Below are positions 1-12,265 of a stretch of DNA of 64,000 nucleotides, piece after piece (positions within the stretch are counted from its first letter, which is position 1; each line of letters starts with the position of its first letter). Source of the stretch: Hofstenia miamia (Eukaryota; Xenacoelomorpha; Acoela); contig SCFE01000076.1 of NCBI GenBank assembly GCA_004352715.1, forward strand, positions 1,631,650 through 1,695,649. The letters run 5' to 3'. The translations under genes were made by a program, and so were the position numbers. Below the pieces are notes generated by a model. That model saw only the letters and a program-made list of their open reading frames with translations, did not search any database and was not told the DNA's origin.

Positions 1-29
<29 letters not shown>
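1..29. repeat. (TA)n microsatellite at window edge
   Basis: Pure TA dinucleotide run at the left edge of the window. Similar arrays recur across the window, several of them beside assembly gaps. Confidence 0.95.
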
Positions 30-31
<2 letters not shown>

Positions 32-1522
32 CTGTACACGAACTCATTTATGTCATTGCTGCTTCTAGACTAATTAGTGTGTCGATTTCAAGATACATTT
101 GTCTAAGAGGAACTTTAGATATATACTAGTGGGCTTTGCAAAATAGACCCCTGTGCAGTTTATTTTCTCGTAATCGGCGGCGGCGTAGGCGTTACGCCGA
201 TTTCACAGAAATGCGTAATCTGGGACTTTTGTACTATAAACATAAAATTGATGTAATAATGATTAATTAAAAATATTTTACCAAATTTATGTAATGTAGT
301 AATTTAGTTATTTTCATACTGCATGGTGTGCTGTCAATTATGGTTAGGATCCGGATTTATATGCTTAAAAATATCCGGAAATATTCGTCGTCAAATAATG
401 CGGTGAAATTGCGAAAATATGCTTTAAAATATGTATAATAACTACGGTAATAAAACACAATTCTTTCATTAAGTTGTCGTCCAGTAAATAATTAATTTTA
501 AAGTTTCCAATATTTGTGAGCCTTCAGTTTCGAGGTGTTGCAGGAACAGATAAAATTCAGTGATATATTTGATATCTGTGACATTCGCGTGTGAAATACG
601 ATGGAATATGCGAGTTATCATGGAAATATACATTAAAGAAAACTGTGTCGTAAAATATGCGTAAAATCTGCTTTATGCCTTAGGCATATAAAACATAACA
701 CTCATTATGGTTATGATGTTTAAAGCGCATGTTATCAATGATTGACAAAACTTGTTGATTAATTTGTTCAAAACAGGACTTAATTTTGATTTTATAGTTG
801 TAAAATTATACTTTTCAGTGTTTTAAAAAAAGTTTAATTTTTTATTGATGTAAACTTCATTGGTGGCTATGATAGTTTAAGTATGTTTCTTTTTAATAGC
901 ACAGTTGAAGGTTTTCTTGTTGCATCAAGATATTTTAGTCAAATATCATATAGCAACGGCATAACGGGCTTAGCATACGGGCACAGACAAGCCAACGGGC
1001 CTATTTTAATGGGTACGGGCCAAGCACGGGCACTACCCTAGCAAATAACAATTTAGAATGAATTAAAATTATTTGTAAACAAACCTCTTATAATAGTAGA
1101 TTTTCCGAAATTTGGCAATTGTTAGAAATATATTTCTGAAATTTCGTGGCAAAAAATGATTTAAACTTACCATCACAAAGTAATTTCGCATATTTACGTC
1201 TATACATAATTTAATATATTTAATATTTTTATATTGCTTTATAATGTTCTAAAATATGAATTTTTAAGTTAACGTGAGATTTAAAAACAAAGAGCAATAG
1301 ATAAACGTCTGACATTAAAGACTAATATGTGCTTTACGAAAGTAACAGTTGTCATGCATGAAAATCGTTGAATTCACACGGTCAAAGTGAACTTTTTTTG
1401 GAAGTAACAACTAGTCCCTCTGTAGTCCATTGATTCTCAACATGAGCAACTGTTTCAGGAATACCAAAAAATTTCTAGATATGGAAAGCGACTAGCATTG
1501 TTTTTCCACCACCTAAGAGTAT
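30..1522. other. intergenic, AT-rich; GC-rich patches resembling transposon ends
   Basis: No convincing gene. Two short GC-rich patches stand out in AT-rich sequence: about 170-205 (CGGCGGCGGCGTAGGCG followed by an inverted ACGCCGAT) and about 960-1040, where ACGGGC/ACGGGCC is repeated and read on the minus strand begins TAGGGTAGTGCCCG. Such repeats resemble subterminal regions of hAT-type elements, but no matched partner end or target duplication was established. Confidence 0.4.
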
Positions 1523-1950
1523 CTAAATAATCTTTTGAAATTTATGACTTAAATACTTTTCTACTTTGGCTTTAAAATTAGTTTGAATAGTTGAGCTATT
1601 GCAATATTTATTTATTAAATCAAATTTTTTCTTCCATTCAGGCATTGCTTCCAAAATTTCAGCATTGGCATCATCATAATTTATGTTGATTTTATTATTA
1701 TTTTCCACTTCATCAGATGATCCTATTTCGAAATTTACTTCCTAATTCACCTTAAAAATACGCGGCACTCATTTTATTGCATTCATTTATTAAATATTTT
1801 TTTTGGACAGGTTGTGTCTTATTCATTCTTGTATCAAGGAGGGCTGCGGCTATGTGTAGACCAACCGTAGGCAACTTTTCTTTAAATTTGTTTTTAATTG
1901 ATATTTTGAGGGCTTTTATATAAGGTGAGTCATTTTGCGAGACTAAAAAT
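1523..1950 (-). pseudogene. hAT-like transposase C-terminal remnant
   Basis: Read on the minus strand from about 1950 there is an open stretch with LPTVGLHIAAALLDTRM, which resembles the conserved 'IA..LDPR' segment in the C-terminal half of hAT/ZBED-type transposases. It ends at a TAA (1753-1755). A second open segment (1523-1708) follows in another frame, with an acidic, Asn-rich start (MENNNKININYDD) and a helical WKKKFDLINKY portion. The first segment has no ATG start and lies in a different frame from the second, so this is a decayed copy. The hAT assignment rests on one motif, and no BED finger or hATC dimerisation block was seen nearby. Confidence 0.45.
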
Positions 1951-3455
1951 TACTTCTAGGCACCCGCTTTGAAAGTTGATTAGACTGGTGCAATATTTGC
2001 AATTCCTTCAATAAGATTTGCTTTATAATTAATTTTGCGGAATTACTACATTTTAAGCATGCTTAATTGTCATTTCTATCGATTTATTGGTTGTGGATAG
2101 CAATCACTTATTTTTATATTTTCAGTTAAAATAAATCTATGATAAACTAACGATCAGTTAGAAATATATATCTAACTAGCATTTTACATCATTGCTAATA
2201 AAGATCTTACAGATATGTTTTTCCGAGATATGACCTTTTGGAGCAATTATTGTTTAGATGTAGATAAGCAACTGAATAAAATTATGCCGCGGATGTCTCA
2301 AGATTAGTGTAATTTTACCCCGAAATTTGTCGACAGGTTTCGGCGGTGTCGGTGCATTGACAAACATACAGGCGGCGGTGAAGGCGCCTATTACAAAACT
2401 TGCTTTTCAATTTATAAAGATCTATTTAATCCCTCATTTTCTTTTAATAGGAAAACGCTTTATTCTTCAAATAATGAAGCTTCTTTGGGATAGATAATCA
2501 CCAGTGTAAAAGATGAAACCAGAATAAAATTGTGAAGCAACAGTTTCTAAGTTATAACCTTAAGGTAACATGTTGAACGCTTTCGAAAAATTAATTGACA
2601 AGTAAAACGCTGTCGCTTTCCATACATTTCTTTTAATCGTAAATGTCGCTTGCTATATTTCCTTCACAAACCATTGAAATACGATTGACTTATCAACATT
2701 CATTTTTCCTATCATGCACGTAAACAACCCAAGTTTTGTGATTTTTTTGGTAGGAAGTTGGATGCGGAAGTACGGATAAGGGCATCCCAAAAATAATTTT
2801 GTAAAATTTTCATAAAATTCTATACGAATTTGAAAAGACATTGCAAAAAGCATAGATAACTAAAAAACATGTTTAAGCACTGTTTTAAGCAGGGTTAAAA
2901 CAACCTTTTTAAACATACCACCATTTATCTAATAAAGCTTTTTATTTTTATATTTTTTATATGCACCCAAAAACTAGTATTTGGCATACAAATTCTTAAT
3001 TTCTACTTTATATTGTATCAGAGTAATCAGTTATTACCACTTGAAATCAAATCAAATGTATTATTATTCTTTTTGATCAGACGTTTCTATTTCAAAACAA
3101 TGTTCGTCTTCATAATAGGCTTGCATTAAGGACACATTTAGACCTTGAAGTACAAGTAATGAAAACGAAGTTATGAGATTACAATTCTATTTAGAGTCAC
3201 TCGCTGTTATAGAAACGACAAGTAGAAGAAAATCTATTGAAGGCTCCTTTCCGACCAATAGTTCGGTTTGTGCTTATTTTGATGATTTAATATTTTATTT
3301 AATATTTTATTTGATAGTGATTTTTGAAAATTGCAAGAATAGAATCAAGCATACTGTTAATTTATTAATATGACAATTTATTTTACTAGTTGTATTTTTT
3401 TGGCCCACTTAATGCTCCAAACATGGATTTCATTAATGCAACATTTAACAAAACT
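1951..3455. other. no gene seen; repeat-derived AT-rich DNA
   Basis: Short ORFs here lack coding character. A GC-richer patch near 2325-2392 (TTTCGGCGGTGTCGGTGC, then GGCGGCGGTGAAGGCGCC) may be another transposon subterminal region. Confidence 0.4.
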
Positions 3456-3456
3456 A

Positions 3457-4433
3457 CTGTGCGAACCAAAAGTGTTTGCAAATGACAATATTGGGACTAG
3501 TTTCTGGTGATGAATGATTACAATACTTTCTTGGCTCACTACTTACACAGGTTCATGTTATATATAAATATAAAAATACTAATATTGATTTGAGGTTATT
3601 TTTATTTTTCGTATTTTTAGTTAAAAACATTGAACCAAAAGTTTTTGCGAAGTTTATTTTTGCTTAATTGTAATAGTTTTCCTATTTATTAACAGTTTGA
3701 GGCAATATAATTTAATAACACATCAAATTGTTTATAAACGTGATAATTTATTTTTTCCCGTCATTTTTTAGGAGCTCAACAAGTCTTTTGTTTACGGATG
3801 AAGTAAATTTTCTGATTTCTTGTACCGTTTTTATTAATGATTTTTGAAGGATACAGTTTCATAGTTCACTTTTGCATTTTGGTATATGCGACGTTTTAGG
3901 ATGCTCCATAAATTTCAATCGGACTCTGGTGGCCAGTTCATAATTTTACTACCAGTGAAAGCCTGCCTTTCCGACCATTGTTTATTGAAATGCGATTGCA
4001 TGGCTGAGCTCTCATTTTGTGAGTTTAGCGAGGAAATGGAACAGTCTTCTAAGAACTTGCAGCAATTAGCAGAATTCATTTCCTGCCATTGCAAAATTCT
4101 TGACGATGTGGTGATCCCGCTTGATGATTTTCGATATTTCTAGGGTAGATTTACTATCAGACAGCAAACATTTTATTTTGGCCTTTTCAGGACTTGCTAC
4201 AAATCTTCCCACGCACCATAAAAAATATTTCTGACCTCTGCGAATAGGTTTGGTTCAGATCAAAACATGAAACTCTGAAATAAAAACTAAAGTATTGATT
4301 TATGAGTCATTGTAGATATTAATTGTAGTTCTAGAATTATATAGACATTATTTTTTAATATGTGAGACCTCTTTACAGACCCTAAAAATATATAAAAGAG
4401 GAAAATAGTTATTGCAAACTTTGGTTCGCAATG
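3457..4433 (-). mobile_element. Tc1-like element, degenerate, TA target duplication
   Basis: The ends form imperfect inverted repeats: TGCGAACCAAAAGTGTTTGC at 3460-3479 and, inverted, TGCGAACCAAAGTTTGC at 4414-4430, each about 4 nt inside a TA dinucleotide (3455-3456, 4434-4435), the expected Tc1/mariner target. On the minus strand between about 4230 and 3870 a decayed reading (EISKIIKRDHHIVKNFAMAG) resembles the N-terminal helix-turn-helix of Tc1-like transposases ('IAK.L.RDHRTVKKFV'). It is interrupted by several stops, so the transposase is dead. A further TGAACCAAAAGTTTTTGCG at 3631-3649 may be a nested or duplicated end. Length about 977 bp against roughly 1.2-1.7 kb for full elements. 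Confidence 0.6.
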
Positions 4434-4443
4434 TATTTAACCT

Positions 4444-5067
4444 GAAAAATTATGCTTCATACATTTTTAATTGTGAATATTTATATTTTCTTTTGATCAT
4501 AAATGTAAAACTATATCTAGATAATGACTAATATTAATGCATGTTTTTTCTACATATATAATATAATTTCACTTAATTATTTTTTTGAATTAAAAAAACC
4601 ATTTTGATCAATTGGTTTGATTTTAGAGTGCCTCTACTTTATAATTTCAAAATTTACCTGAACATTGAGAAAATATGTGTATATCGATAAATGGTTCAGT
4701 CAAAATATTGTGCTCTAAGTTTTTTGATCGTTGAAATTTTCTAACCTCTTATCATTGAATCCAATAATCATAGCACACGTTTTCTCTTTATATGATGAAG
4801 CAACTATTGAGTTAATGCAAACCATGGATTCTCTAAAGTACTGTTTGGTTACTGGTTTATATATTTTTAAGAGTGACGTTGAATTTTTTAGATTTTTATG
4901 TTATGCTATATAAAGATGAATGCTGCAGAGTGGCAGTGCAATGTTGCTATTGTAGTTAGCTCAATGCTGTTAGAAGTTTTGCGAGAAATTAGTAATACCA
5001 CTTTGTACTATGGCAAAATTATAAAGGGTATCAAATATTGCAATACATATACATCATGGTACAATAT

Positions 5068-5070
<3 letters not shown>
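4444..5070. other. no gene seen
   Basis: AT-rich DNA with short ORFs of 60-67 codons that show no recognisable motif. Confidence 0.4.
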
Positions 5071-5102
<32 letters not shown>

Positions 5103-5245
5103 NNNNNNNNNNNNNNNNNNNNNNNNNNNNNNNNNNNNNNNNNNNNNNNNNNNNNNNNNNNNNNNNNNNNNNNNNNNNNNNNNNNNNNNNNNNNNNNNNN
5201 NNNNNNNNNNNNNNNTTTACAGAATATATATATATATATATATAT
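5071..5245. repeat. (TA)n array interrupted by 113-bp gap
   Basis: TA runs at 5071-5100 and 5224-5245 flank N at 5103-5215. The gap most likely reflects an unresolved TA microsatellite. ORFs crossing it are artefacts. Confidence 0.85.
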
Positions 5246-5569
5246 GCTTAGAATAGACGATATTGAAGAATCGAAAAAAATAATATCTGTGAATGCATCA
5301 AGTAGAAATGGAAGGTTAGGTGCTCCCACCCCAAACTGATTTAATGAATGAATTGAGTTATACTATAAACTAAAAGTTTTCTGACAAAATTTCAACTCCA
5401 TAGCATTGTTCACTCCCCTGTTATAAGACACATTCCATTAACCACAAATTCATTAATTATTCAAAAAAATTATTCAAATAAAGAACATCATATATTCATT
5501 GAATTATTCACAATGAAGAACAGTGTTAACGCTAAAACAAAACCAAGTTATAATATGCATGTTCAATTG

Positions 5570-7619
5570 TTACTGTAATATACTAATGTCTTGTCTTTCT
5601 TGAGGTATGAAATTTTTAAGCATTTGTTGTAAGTGTGCCAACTTGGTGTCAGTTATTTGTCGGATTCGATTAGTGTTTGCATATGTGTGGTCACAGCTTG
5701 GTATGATGTTCTGTTGAGTAGTGTAGTTCCTGGTGACTTGGATTTTGGCATTCTCTAATGATCCTTGAAAACATAAATTACGAGTTTTTGCCAAAACAGT
5801 ACTTGGAGCTAGCCCCTTAACGAAGAGAAAATCATGCTTTTCACGGATTCCTGGAAACTTGGAGTACTTTGCTAAATTGGTTCTCCACTCTCTTACAACA
5901 TGACCCTTGTCCAGTACCACTGCTGCATATTGGCCAGCTATTTCTACAAGCTCATTTGTATAGAATACATCACTTCTAGAGAATGATTGTGATACCTTTG
6001 AAAACAGGAGCTCAGGGGCAAACTTCGTGTGCCAAGCAATCATAAACGAAATTCGAACATATTCAAGTTTATCCTGTTGAACCATTTCCATAGCCCATGC
6101 CATTGTGTAGCAATTTTTGTTTGTGGAACAGGCATTGTCCATGAATATGTGGACTCTTTTTACCCAATTTGGAACTTGCCCACTGGCAAACAAGTAGTGG
6201 GTAATGTATGACAGCGTGTGGTCTGTGTTTTTTGGGACCAATTCTCTCATCACAGATGTAGATAGAAGCATTATCAGTGGAATGATCTACAATACCAAAA
6301 ATGTCATGACTAAGTTTCTGAAAGTAGTATGTACTTCCAGGTTGAGGACTATAACCCCAATGAGGAATTAGCTTGAACATTTGGTAGTCAGCACTTAACG
6401 TAAGCGTAAAGGTGTGTCTTAGTACCTCTAATTCATCTTCATTTCCTCCTTCTTGCTCTACCTCAGCAATTTTCTTTCTTCTTTTGATTTTGATGTACTC
6501 ATCAAATGATATTCATGTGATTCTTTAGCACTCTCTCATTAGCTTCCAAATATTTTATAGCTTCTTCCAATCGTTTCTGCTCTTCAACTGACACAGAGCC
6601 GCTTTGTCGAATTCGATTCAAAGTTGTTTGCTTAGCCCTCAAATTAAGCTGATACTTAGCACAAGTATCACAGTAATCTTGTTTGTGGGGGCAAATAGCA
6701 ACCTTTGGTTTGTCTTTCTTGAGCCAATTGTGAGCGGAACCATTGGAGTATCCTTGGTTACCAATTTCTTCTTGGGCTCGCTTGAATTCTCCAACCACAG
6801 ATTGTCTAAGGCGCTTATCATAATTCTTGCCAATGGATTTTGGTGTTTGAATGGATGTAAACTTTGATAGAAAATAAAAGGTTGGACCACTGCTGTCATA
6901 GCTTCTTCCATTTGGTTGTGAGTTGGCATCTACAAACTGTAGAAAATCTCCTTTCACAGATGTTTTGGCAGAATTAGATGTTTTCCCGGAATTGCCATGT
7001 CTTTCATGAAGGTAACGAACTTGTACTTCAACGGTTGTGTCTAACTTCATCCACCATTCTTTAAATGACATTTCACATTCAATCGGCATAAAAACATAGC
7101 TTGCGATTCTTTTGTCTTCTGCTTAGATTTGGTCACGGTAACCAGTGGTTGCTGTGGCTGACATCACTTAATTTGCCTCTGACGAGAGAGCCGATGATAT
7201 AATATCTGAAGAGCATTCTTTAGGCAAGTAGCACAGAATAGGTAGTTACCCATTACATCAAAAGCATTTTGACGCAACCATTCATTCTGCTTGTTGAGAT
7301 ACCTGTAGCTGGCTATTTCTTGCCTTTTCGGGTAGGGAGTCTTGTGTTTGCGTTTCTTCAGTTCTGAGCCCTGTTGAATTAGACCCTGAAATGACTGCTT
7401 GTAGTAGCTAAGAACAGGGAGACACTTTTTACAAACATTTGAGATGTTACTGGTAGCATCTGAAGAACCAGTTGAGATATCATCAGTTTATTTCAGGTTT
7501 TTTCCAGATTTCCTTTATGTTGGTATGGCAATCGAGATTGTCCTGCCAAGTACAGATCTTTTCTTGCTTTTTTTCTCTTCTGATGGTAAGAACTTGCTTC
7601 CTTGGACATCTTCAGTCAT
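5570..7619 (-). pseudogene. RNase-H-like transposase family gene (DUF7869-like), frameshifted
   Basis: Minus-strand reading from MTEDVQGSKF (about 7619) to a stop at 5570. It contains, in order, CxxC pairs (NVCKKCLPVL; FCATC), a WWMKLDTTVEVQVRYL segment, a CPHKQDYCDTC cluster followed by a helical Glu/Lys-rich stretch, PHWGYSPQPGSTYYFQKL, and HIFMDNACSTNKN followed by ...SFMIAWHTKFAPE. The 'DNxxxxNKN ... HTKFAPD' signature is one I associate with a large uncharacterised metazoan transposase-like family (DUF7869, from memory). The frame is broken at about 7450-7520 (two TAA codons), after GKLSDV-type sequence near 7165, near 6500 and near 6130-6270, so it is not functional as assembled. A second relative is at 14540-15652. 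The zinc-finger ORF at 8175-8558 on the same strand may be its N-terminal part. Confidence 0.65.
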
Positions 7620-7680
7620 AGAAAACCTCTTCTTAGCACAAGCAAGACTAGTAAACACCTTAATCAGCTCTATCAAATAA

Positions 7681-8174
7681 TGTGTGGTAACACATGTTCT
7701 ACCCTATCCAAATAATGCGCACTGATGATGTCATTGGCTGGTTACCATGGCAACGCATTTTTGCCCTATCCTAGTAACTGTTTATTCAATATTATCTCCC
7801 TGCTAATGCGCTATCCTACTGAAAATCACTTTTAACTTTAAACGCTCATTGCCAAAATTACAAAAGTGCACCTAATCTTCCATTTCTACTTTATGCATTC
7901 ACATATATATATATATCGCCCTCAGTACAGCAAAAATTATATAATATATATATCTCGCGCTTGCTATACTTTAACTAAGTTTTTTATAATACATATTTGA
8001 ATATAATAATAATAAAACCAGAATAGCCAATTTTTAGTTGTACTTTGAAACATTTTTTGAGAAATATTTTATAATTTAAGTTTCTATAATTGAAAATTAA
8101 CCAAATTTCGACACACATTTAATGACAAAACAAATTACACTAACAAATTTGCAAAATTGCTTCCTTCTGCTGTG
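7681..8174. other. no gene seen; short TA tract
   Basis: AT-rich spacer with a small (TA)n at about 7902-7916. It may be internal sequence of the transposase element, since zinc-finger and transposase ORFs flank it on the same strand. Confidence 0.35.
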
Positions 8175-8558
8175 CTAAATAATGATTTTCAGCTGTTTCA
8201 CGTATGTGTTCGATTTGTGTGAAATGATGAATGCTTCCACAATTGACACGGCCTCATTGATTTGAATAATAGTGATTGTAGTTGAAATTGGAAAATCTCT
8301 TTCGTTATCTCCCCGTCTTCCCCTTCTTATATCTCCACTACATCCATTTTGTTTTCGGTGTCGGCTTTTATTAAGAAATCTTCTTTGGCACTCATCACAT
8401 TGAAAAACTCTTTTGTTCTTTTCTGTTCTGTACACATCCAGAAGGAATGTGCGTTCCCTTTGAGATGTATCTTGGTGGCCGAAGCGAATGTGATCACGTA
8501 TTCTCCCAGAACTGATCTTATCACAAATAAGGCATTGTTGTGGCCCTTCTTGTTTCAT
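8175..8558 (-). CDS. zinc-finger protein fragment, probably transposon-derived
   Basis: 127 codons from ATG at 8558. The N-terminal half carries two Cys/His clusters: CLICDKISSGRIRDHIRFGH (C-x2-C...H-x4-H) and FQCDECQRRFLNKSRHRKQNGC. These resemble C2H2-type fingers used for DNA binding. The C-terminal 45 residues are hydrophobic and non-descript and may be read past a degraded boundary. In-frame sequence continues upstream of the ATG (LQKLKCSSRNEARRRHSI), so the true start may lie further out. It lies about 0.55 kb upstream of the broken transposase on the same strand and is likely the N-terminal piece of that element. Not a clear host gene. Confidence 0.45.
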   Translation of the reverse strand: MKQEGPQQCLICDKISSGRIRDHIRFGHQDTSQRERTFLLDVYRTEKNKRVFQCDECQRRFLNKSRHRKQNGCSGDIRRGRRGDNERDFPISTTITIIQINEAVSIVEAFIISHKSNTYVKQLKIII

Positions 8559-8652
8559 TATAGAATGTCTTCTTCTTGCCTCATTTCTACTGGAGCATTT
8601 AAGTTTTTGAAGCAGTTGGAAAATGATAATCTCTTTTTCCTTGAGATTTTAG

Positions 8653-8826
8653 CTACCCATTCACGGAACAGTTTTTTTATCCACGCTCACATGGAGCAGA
8701 GGAACATACAGGCGTAGACGCCGTTGGAGAAGGATCGAATTGGAAAGTAAATTTGATGAGATGGTCCTCAAAGGACGACTGGCTGCTAAAACTGCAATTG
8801 AGCGGCATCTTCTATTCAAGTCTGAT
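8653..8826 (+). CDS. possible upstream exon of the 10-34.7 kb gene (weak)
   Basis: After TTGAGATTTTAG the + strand is open in phase 0 for 58 codons, ending at GAT|gttaaa. The peptide has a basic run (TYRRRRRWRR) and a strongly helical segment (ELESKFDEMVLKGRLAAK). The phase-0 end would splice in frame to the exon at 10014. Against it: the minus strand is also open here (SSFEDHLIKFTFQFD, followed by CAT|gtgagc), and the region adjoins a minus-strand zinc-finger ORF. It could equally be transposon sequence. Confidence 0.25.
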
Positions 8827-9197
8827 GTTAAAATGATTTACATCATTTAGTTATTGAAAACTATACAAGTTTTTGAGATATTTATTGAAGCATGAAAAAA
8901 CGTTCTTTTGATTAAATCAGCTGTAAAAATCACAAGTGCAAAAAGCATGAACTATTCGAGTAGTAGTCAAAACAATTGGATTTAAAAAACTGTATTTGAA
9001 TACAAATGTTTAGATTTTTGAAAAATTTTTTTTCAAAAATAAAATATCAAGTGACATTTTTCTAGTCATTTGCTAAAAAAATATAAAAAACAAACATAAA
9101 TCGCAACAAAACTTTATATAAACTTACACAAATTTCGCGCTCAGTATCAAAACAATTTAAAAAATCAAAATTTGACAAATATGTTTATAAATTAATA

Positions 9198-9474
9198 CAG
9201 CTGTGGCTAAAATAATAGAGCACCTATTAATTTTTTGGAAATGTTAGTCATATTTGATAGAAATACCGTATAAGTTCATTGAGCTCTATTATTCAAATTC
9301 ATTTTTTCACCAGCGTTCCTATTTGTTAAGAGGTACTATATTGATTGCAAATCATTGATTCTAGCCAGATAAGCAAAAGTTTTATGAATTGTTTGTAATA
9401 AATTGTTATCGCCATTCTTAAATCACTAATTTCATGGCAATCCTGTGAGTGCTCTATTATTTTGGCCACAGCTG
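9198..9474. mobile_element. 277-bp MITE with TA target duplication
   Basis: Terminal inverted repeats of about 26 bp, CAGCTGTGGCTAAAATAATA... at the left and its complement (ending TTTTGGCCACAGCTG) at the right, differ at one position. Each is bordered by TA (9196-9197, 9475-9476). The interior has no ORF. Size, TA duplication and TIR form suggest a non-autonomous Tc1/mariner-type element. Confidence 0.85.
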
Positions 9475-10013
9475 TATATGTATATTACATTAGGATTAAA
9501 GATTTCCTTATAATTAAAATCAGAAACATAGCGTTTATCTTTCATATGTTTGTCGGCTTTACTCAATTGAGGTCTCTTGATTAAATTTAAAGTTTGACAT
9601 TGTAAAGAGTAAAGAAAACGATGGCTTTAGTTGTTAAAGAAAATTTTTGTATTTTCCTCATTAAAATACATTTTTACTCGGAAATATTTCAACTTTCAAA
9701 TACTAATCACTTGTTTGCCTACTGTTGTCAATCAAAACATAATTGCGAATTAGTATGTGTTCCTCCCCGGAACATATCATTTGTGAAAAAATATTTTAAA
9801 TTCGAGTTTCTGATAAAAAATCTGTAGATAAGGATTGATGAGGTGGAAAAATATAATTGGATTTTACTAAAAACATGACTGATAATAATTGATTGCATGA
9901 ATACAGCATAATTTTCCAATTGACTGCTTTGCGTTGAAGCCATGCCGTTTTTAGTATCGAAAATCATACGATTCGAATATAATTTTGGAATTTATTTAAA
10001 GAATAATTTTTAG

Positions 10014-10142
10014 ATACCAGCGAAGCCTGTAAAAGCTCTCTCACCGTTGCCATTGTCAGGTAGTGCTCGTCATCGTGGAATCCCTATTCATTCACACATT
10101 GTCTTTAGTGAATCTGACGACAGTAACGATTCAGAACCTAAG
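10014..10142 (+). CDS. exon a (43 codons), Ser/Asp cluster
   Basis: Acceptor AATTTTTAG, donor AAG|gttt. Encodes a Pro/Ser/His-rich stretch then SESDDSNDSEPK. First exon in the chain that can be supported; the protein must start upstream. Confidence 0.7.
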
Positions 10143-12223
10143 GTTTAAAATGGTTTTCTGCAATATGTACTCGCATCTGTAATTTAAAATTAGTAGTACT
10201 TTTAAATATTCATATAAAATGTTTTTAGATAAGCAAAATTAAGCGTAATTTAGTTTGCTAAATAACTTTTATACTGTTATGGGTTACGGTTTATTCAAAT
10301 TTAAGTATTTTTTGCTACTAGTATACTTTTCCATTATAAGGCATTAATAAAAATACTCTGCAGTCCACTGTTTTGCAAAATTGATCTCTAATATGATTTT
10401 AACAACTGTAAGACGCGTATGACTAACCGAATTTATACTTGAGACGACCAGAAAGCTTTGAGATTCCACATATTACATTTTACATTTATATATCTGTTGG
10501 GAATAATTGTTGTTTACGATACTTTAGCCAATTAGGAATTATTAATGAGAAGATTTCTCTTATTAGTAGCAGTCTCTGATGTCCATATTGTCATTGCATT
10601 TTATTGAAGTGCAAACGAATGGGCATAATGAAGGAAAGTTTCGGATCTACTTCTACATTTCAACTCAGCGGTGTATTTCAGGAATTGTATAATTGTTCAA
10701 ACAACAATGCACAGGCTCCCAATAAAGGCACAGGGTGGCATCATTCAGGAAAGGTCAACTTCCATCTCTGATTCCTTTCATTTTGGTAATTCAAGAACAT
10801 CCGCAAGGCCTGCAAATGTTGAAATGATGTAAATACTTGTGGAAAAAAACTACTATCAGTTTATAAGTTCCTATTACCACGGGCCTTTCAAAGGAAAATG
10901 TCGGATTAATGCTGATGAAAATACACCTACGGCATTACTAGGTCTCAACGACAGAAGAAATCATAGATGTTTGGTTACAGTGATTCCGTAGTCTACGATG
11001 AAAAGACTTTTTTGCGTATGCATTGCGCAATGAGTTCATGTTATATAATTACATATTTGTTTTTGATAAATAGGATTTTATCTGGAATTTATGTTGAAAT
11101 TCTCAAAACTTCCATATCGCCCCAAGTTTTACGAAATTAAGATAAATATAGCGACTGATGTTATTTGAAAATTCTTCACGGCTCCATCGATTAGGAATGG
11201 AATACTGTCAGAGATGACAGTAGGTGTGTGTCGTCACTTGGACATTGTCGTACTACATAATTGTTTTATCAAATTTAATCCGCTTCCAATCGTGAAACAC
11301 AAGTTTATAACACCATTGAAGCAATTTGCAGTCTATAGGAACATGCAACGCAGAGATGGAATCGGCCGGCAATTTAGAGGCCTGCAGCCGCTTCTAAATT
11401 TCATGAAAGGCTGGTAAAATTACCCGCCAAAACGATAAAAAAAATTTTTGTTGTATCTTATAAAGAGGGAATATTTTGCTTAGTTTGAGAGGAATTTCTA
11501 GGAAAATCTAAAGTTCAAAAAGTTTTATATAGTTTTAGCAATCTACAGTATTGCAAATTGAATAATATTTATTTATTTTTTGGAATTTCTCAACAATTTA
11601 CTATAAACTGAGTCATTCTGCTAATTGAAGGGGTAATTTGTCATTAGTTCTTATGGAATTTAATAATAATTTCTACAAAAGCTGTTTACAATAATGAAAG
11701 TGTAATCTTTAGGAATTACACTTAAAATTTAAAAGGCCTCATACAAATAATGCAACTTGAACCCTTGTATTTTTCTAATATTGCAAGGGACGCTCAAAAT
11801 AAATTTGAAAGATTTTCGGTTGCAAAGACATTCAAACACAAATGTTAGTTGATAAATACTGCTAAAAAAGTAATTGTTTGGCTTTAGCGAAAAAAATTTA
11901 AATATATGTATTTGTGTACTTATAAGTTATTCAATACTAACGGAAGTCAAATGCCACAGCAATTTAAAGCATAATTATTGATAATGCTACTAGCTTAGTT
12001 TTATACAATTTAAATATTATAAAAAACTATACTAAGCTACCTGAAATGTTCCATATTAAAATTCACGGAAAAGTGAAAGCTGATTAAAATTATACAAAGA
12101 ATTGATTTATAAAAAATCGAAGTTGTGTTTTGGTAGAAATATAGTTATAATTTGTTTATATGCAATATTAGGTCTTTGCATCGACTTGCATAATTTTCTA
12201 GATTAAAGCAGCTTTTATATATA

Positions 12224-12265
<42 letters not shown>

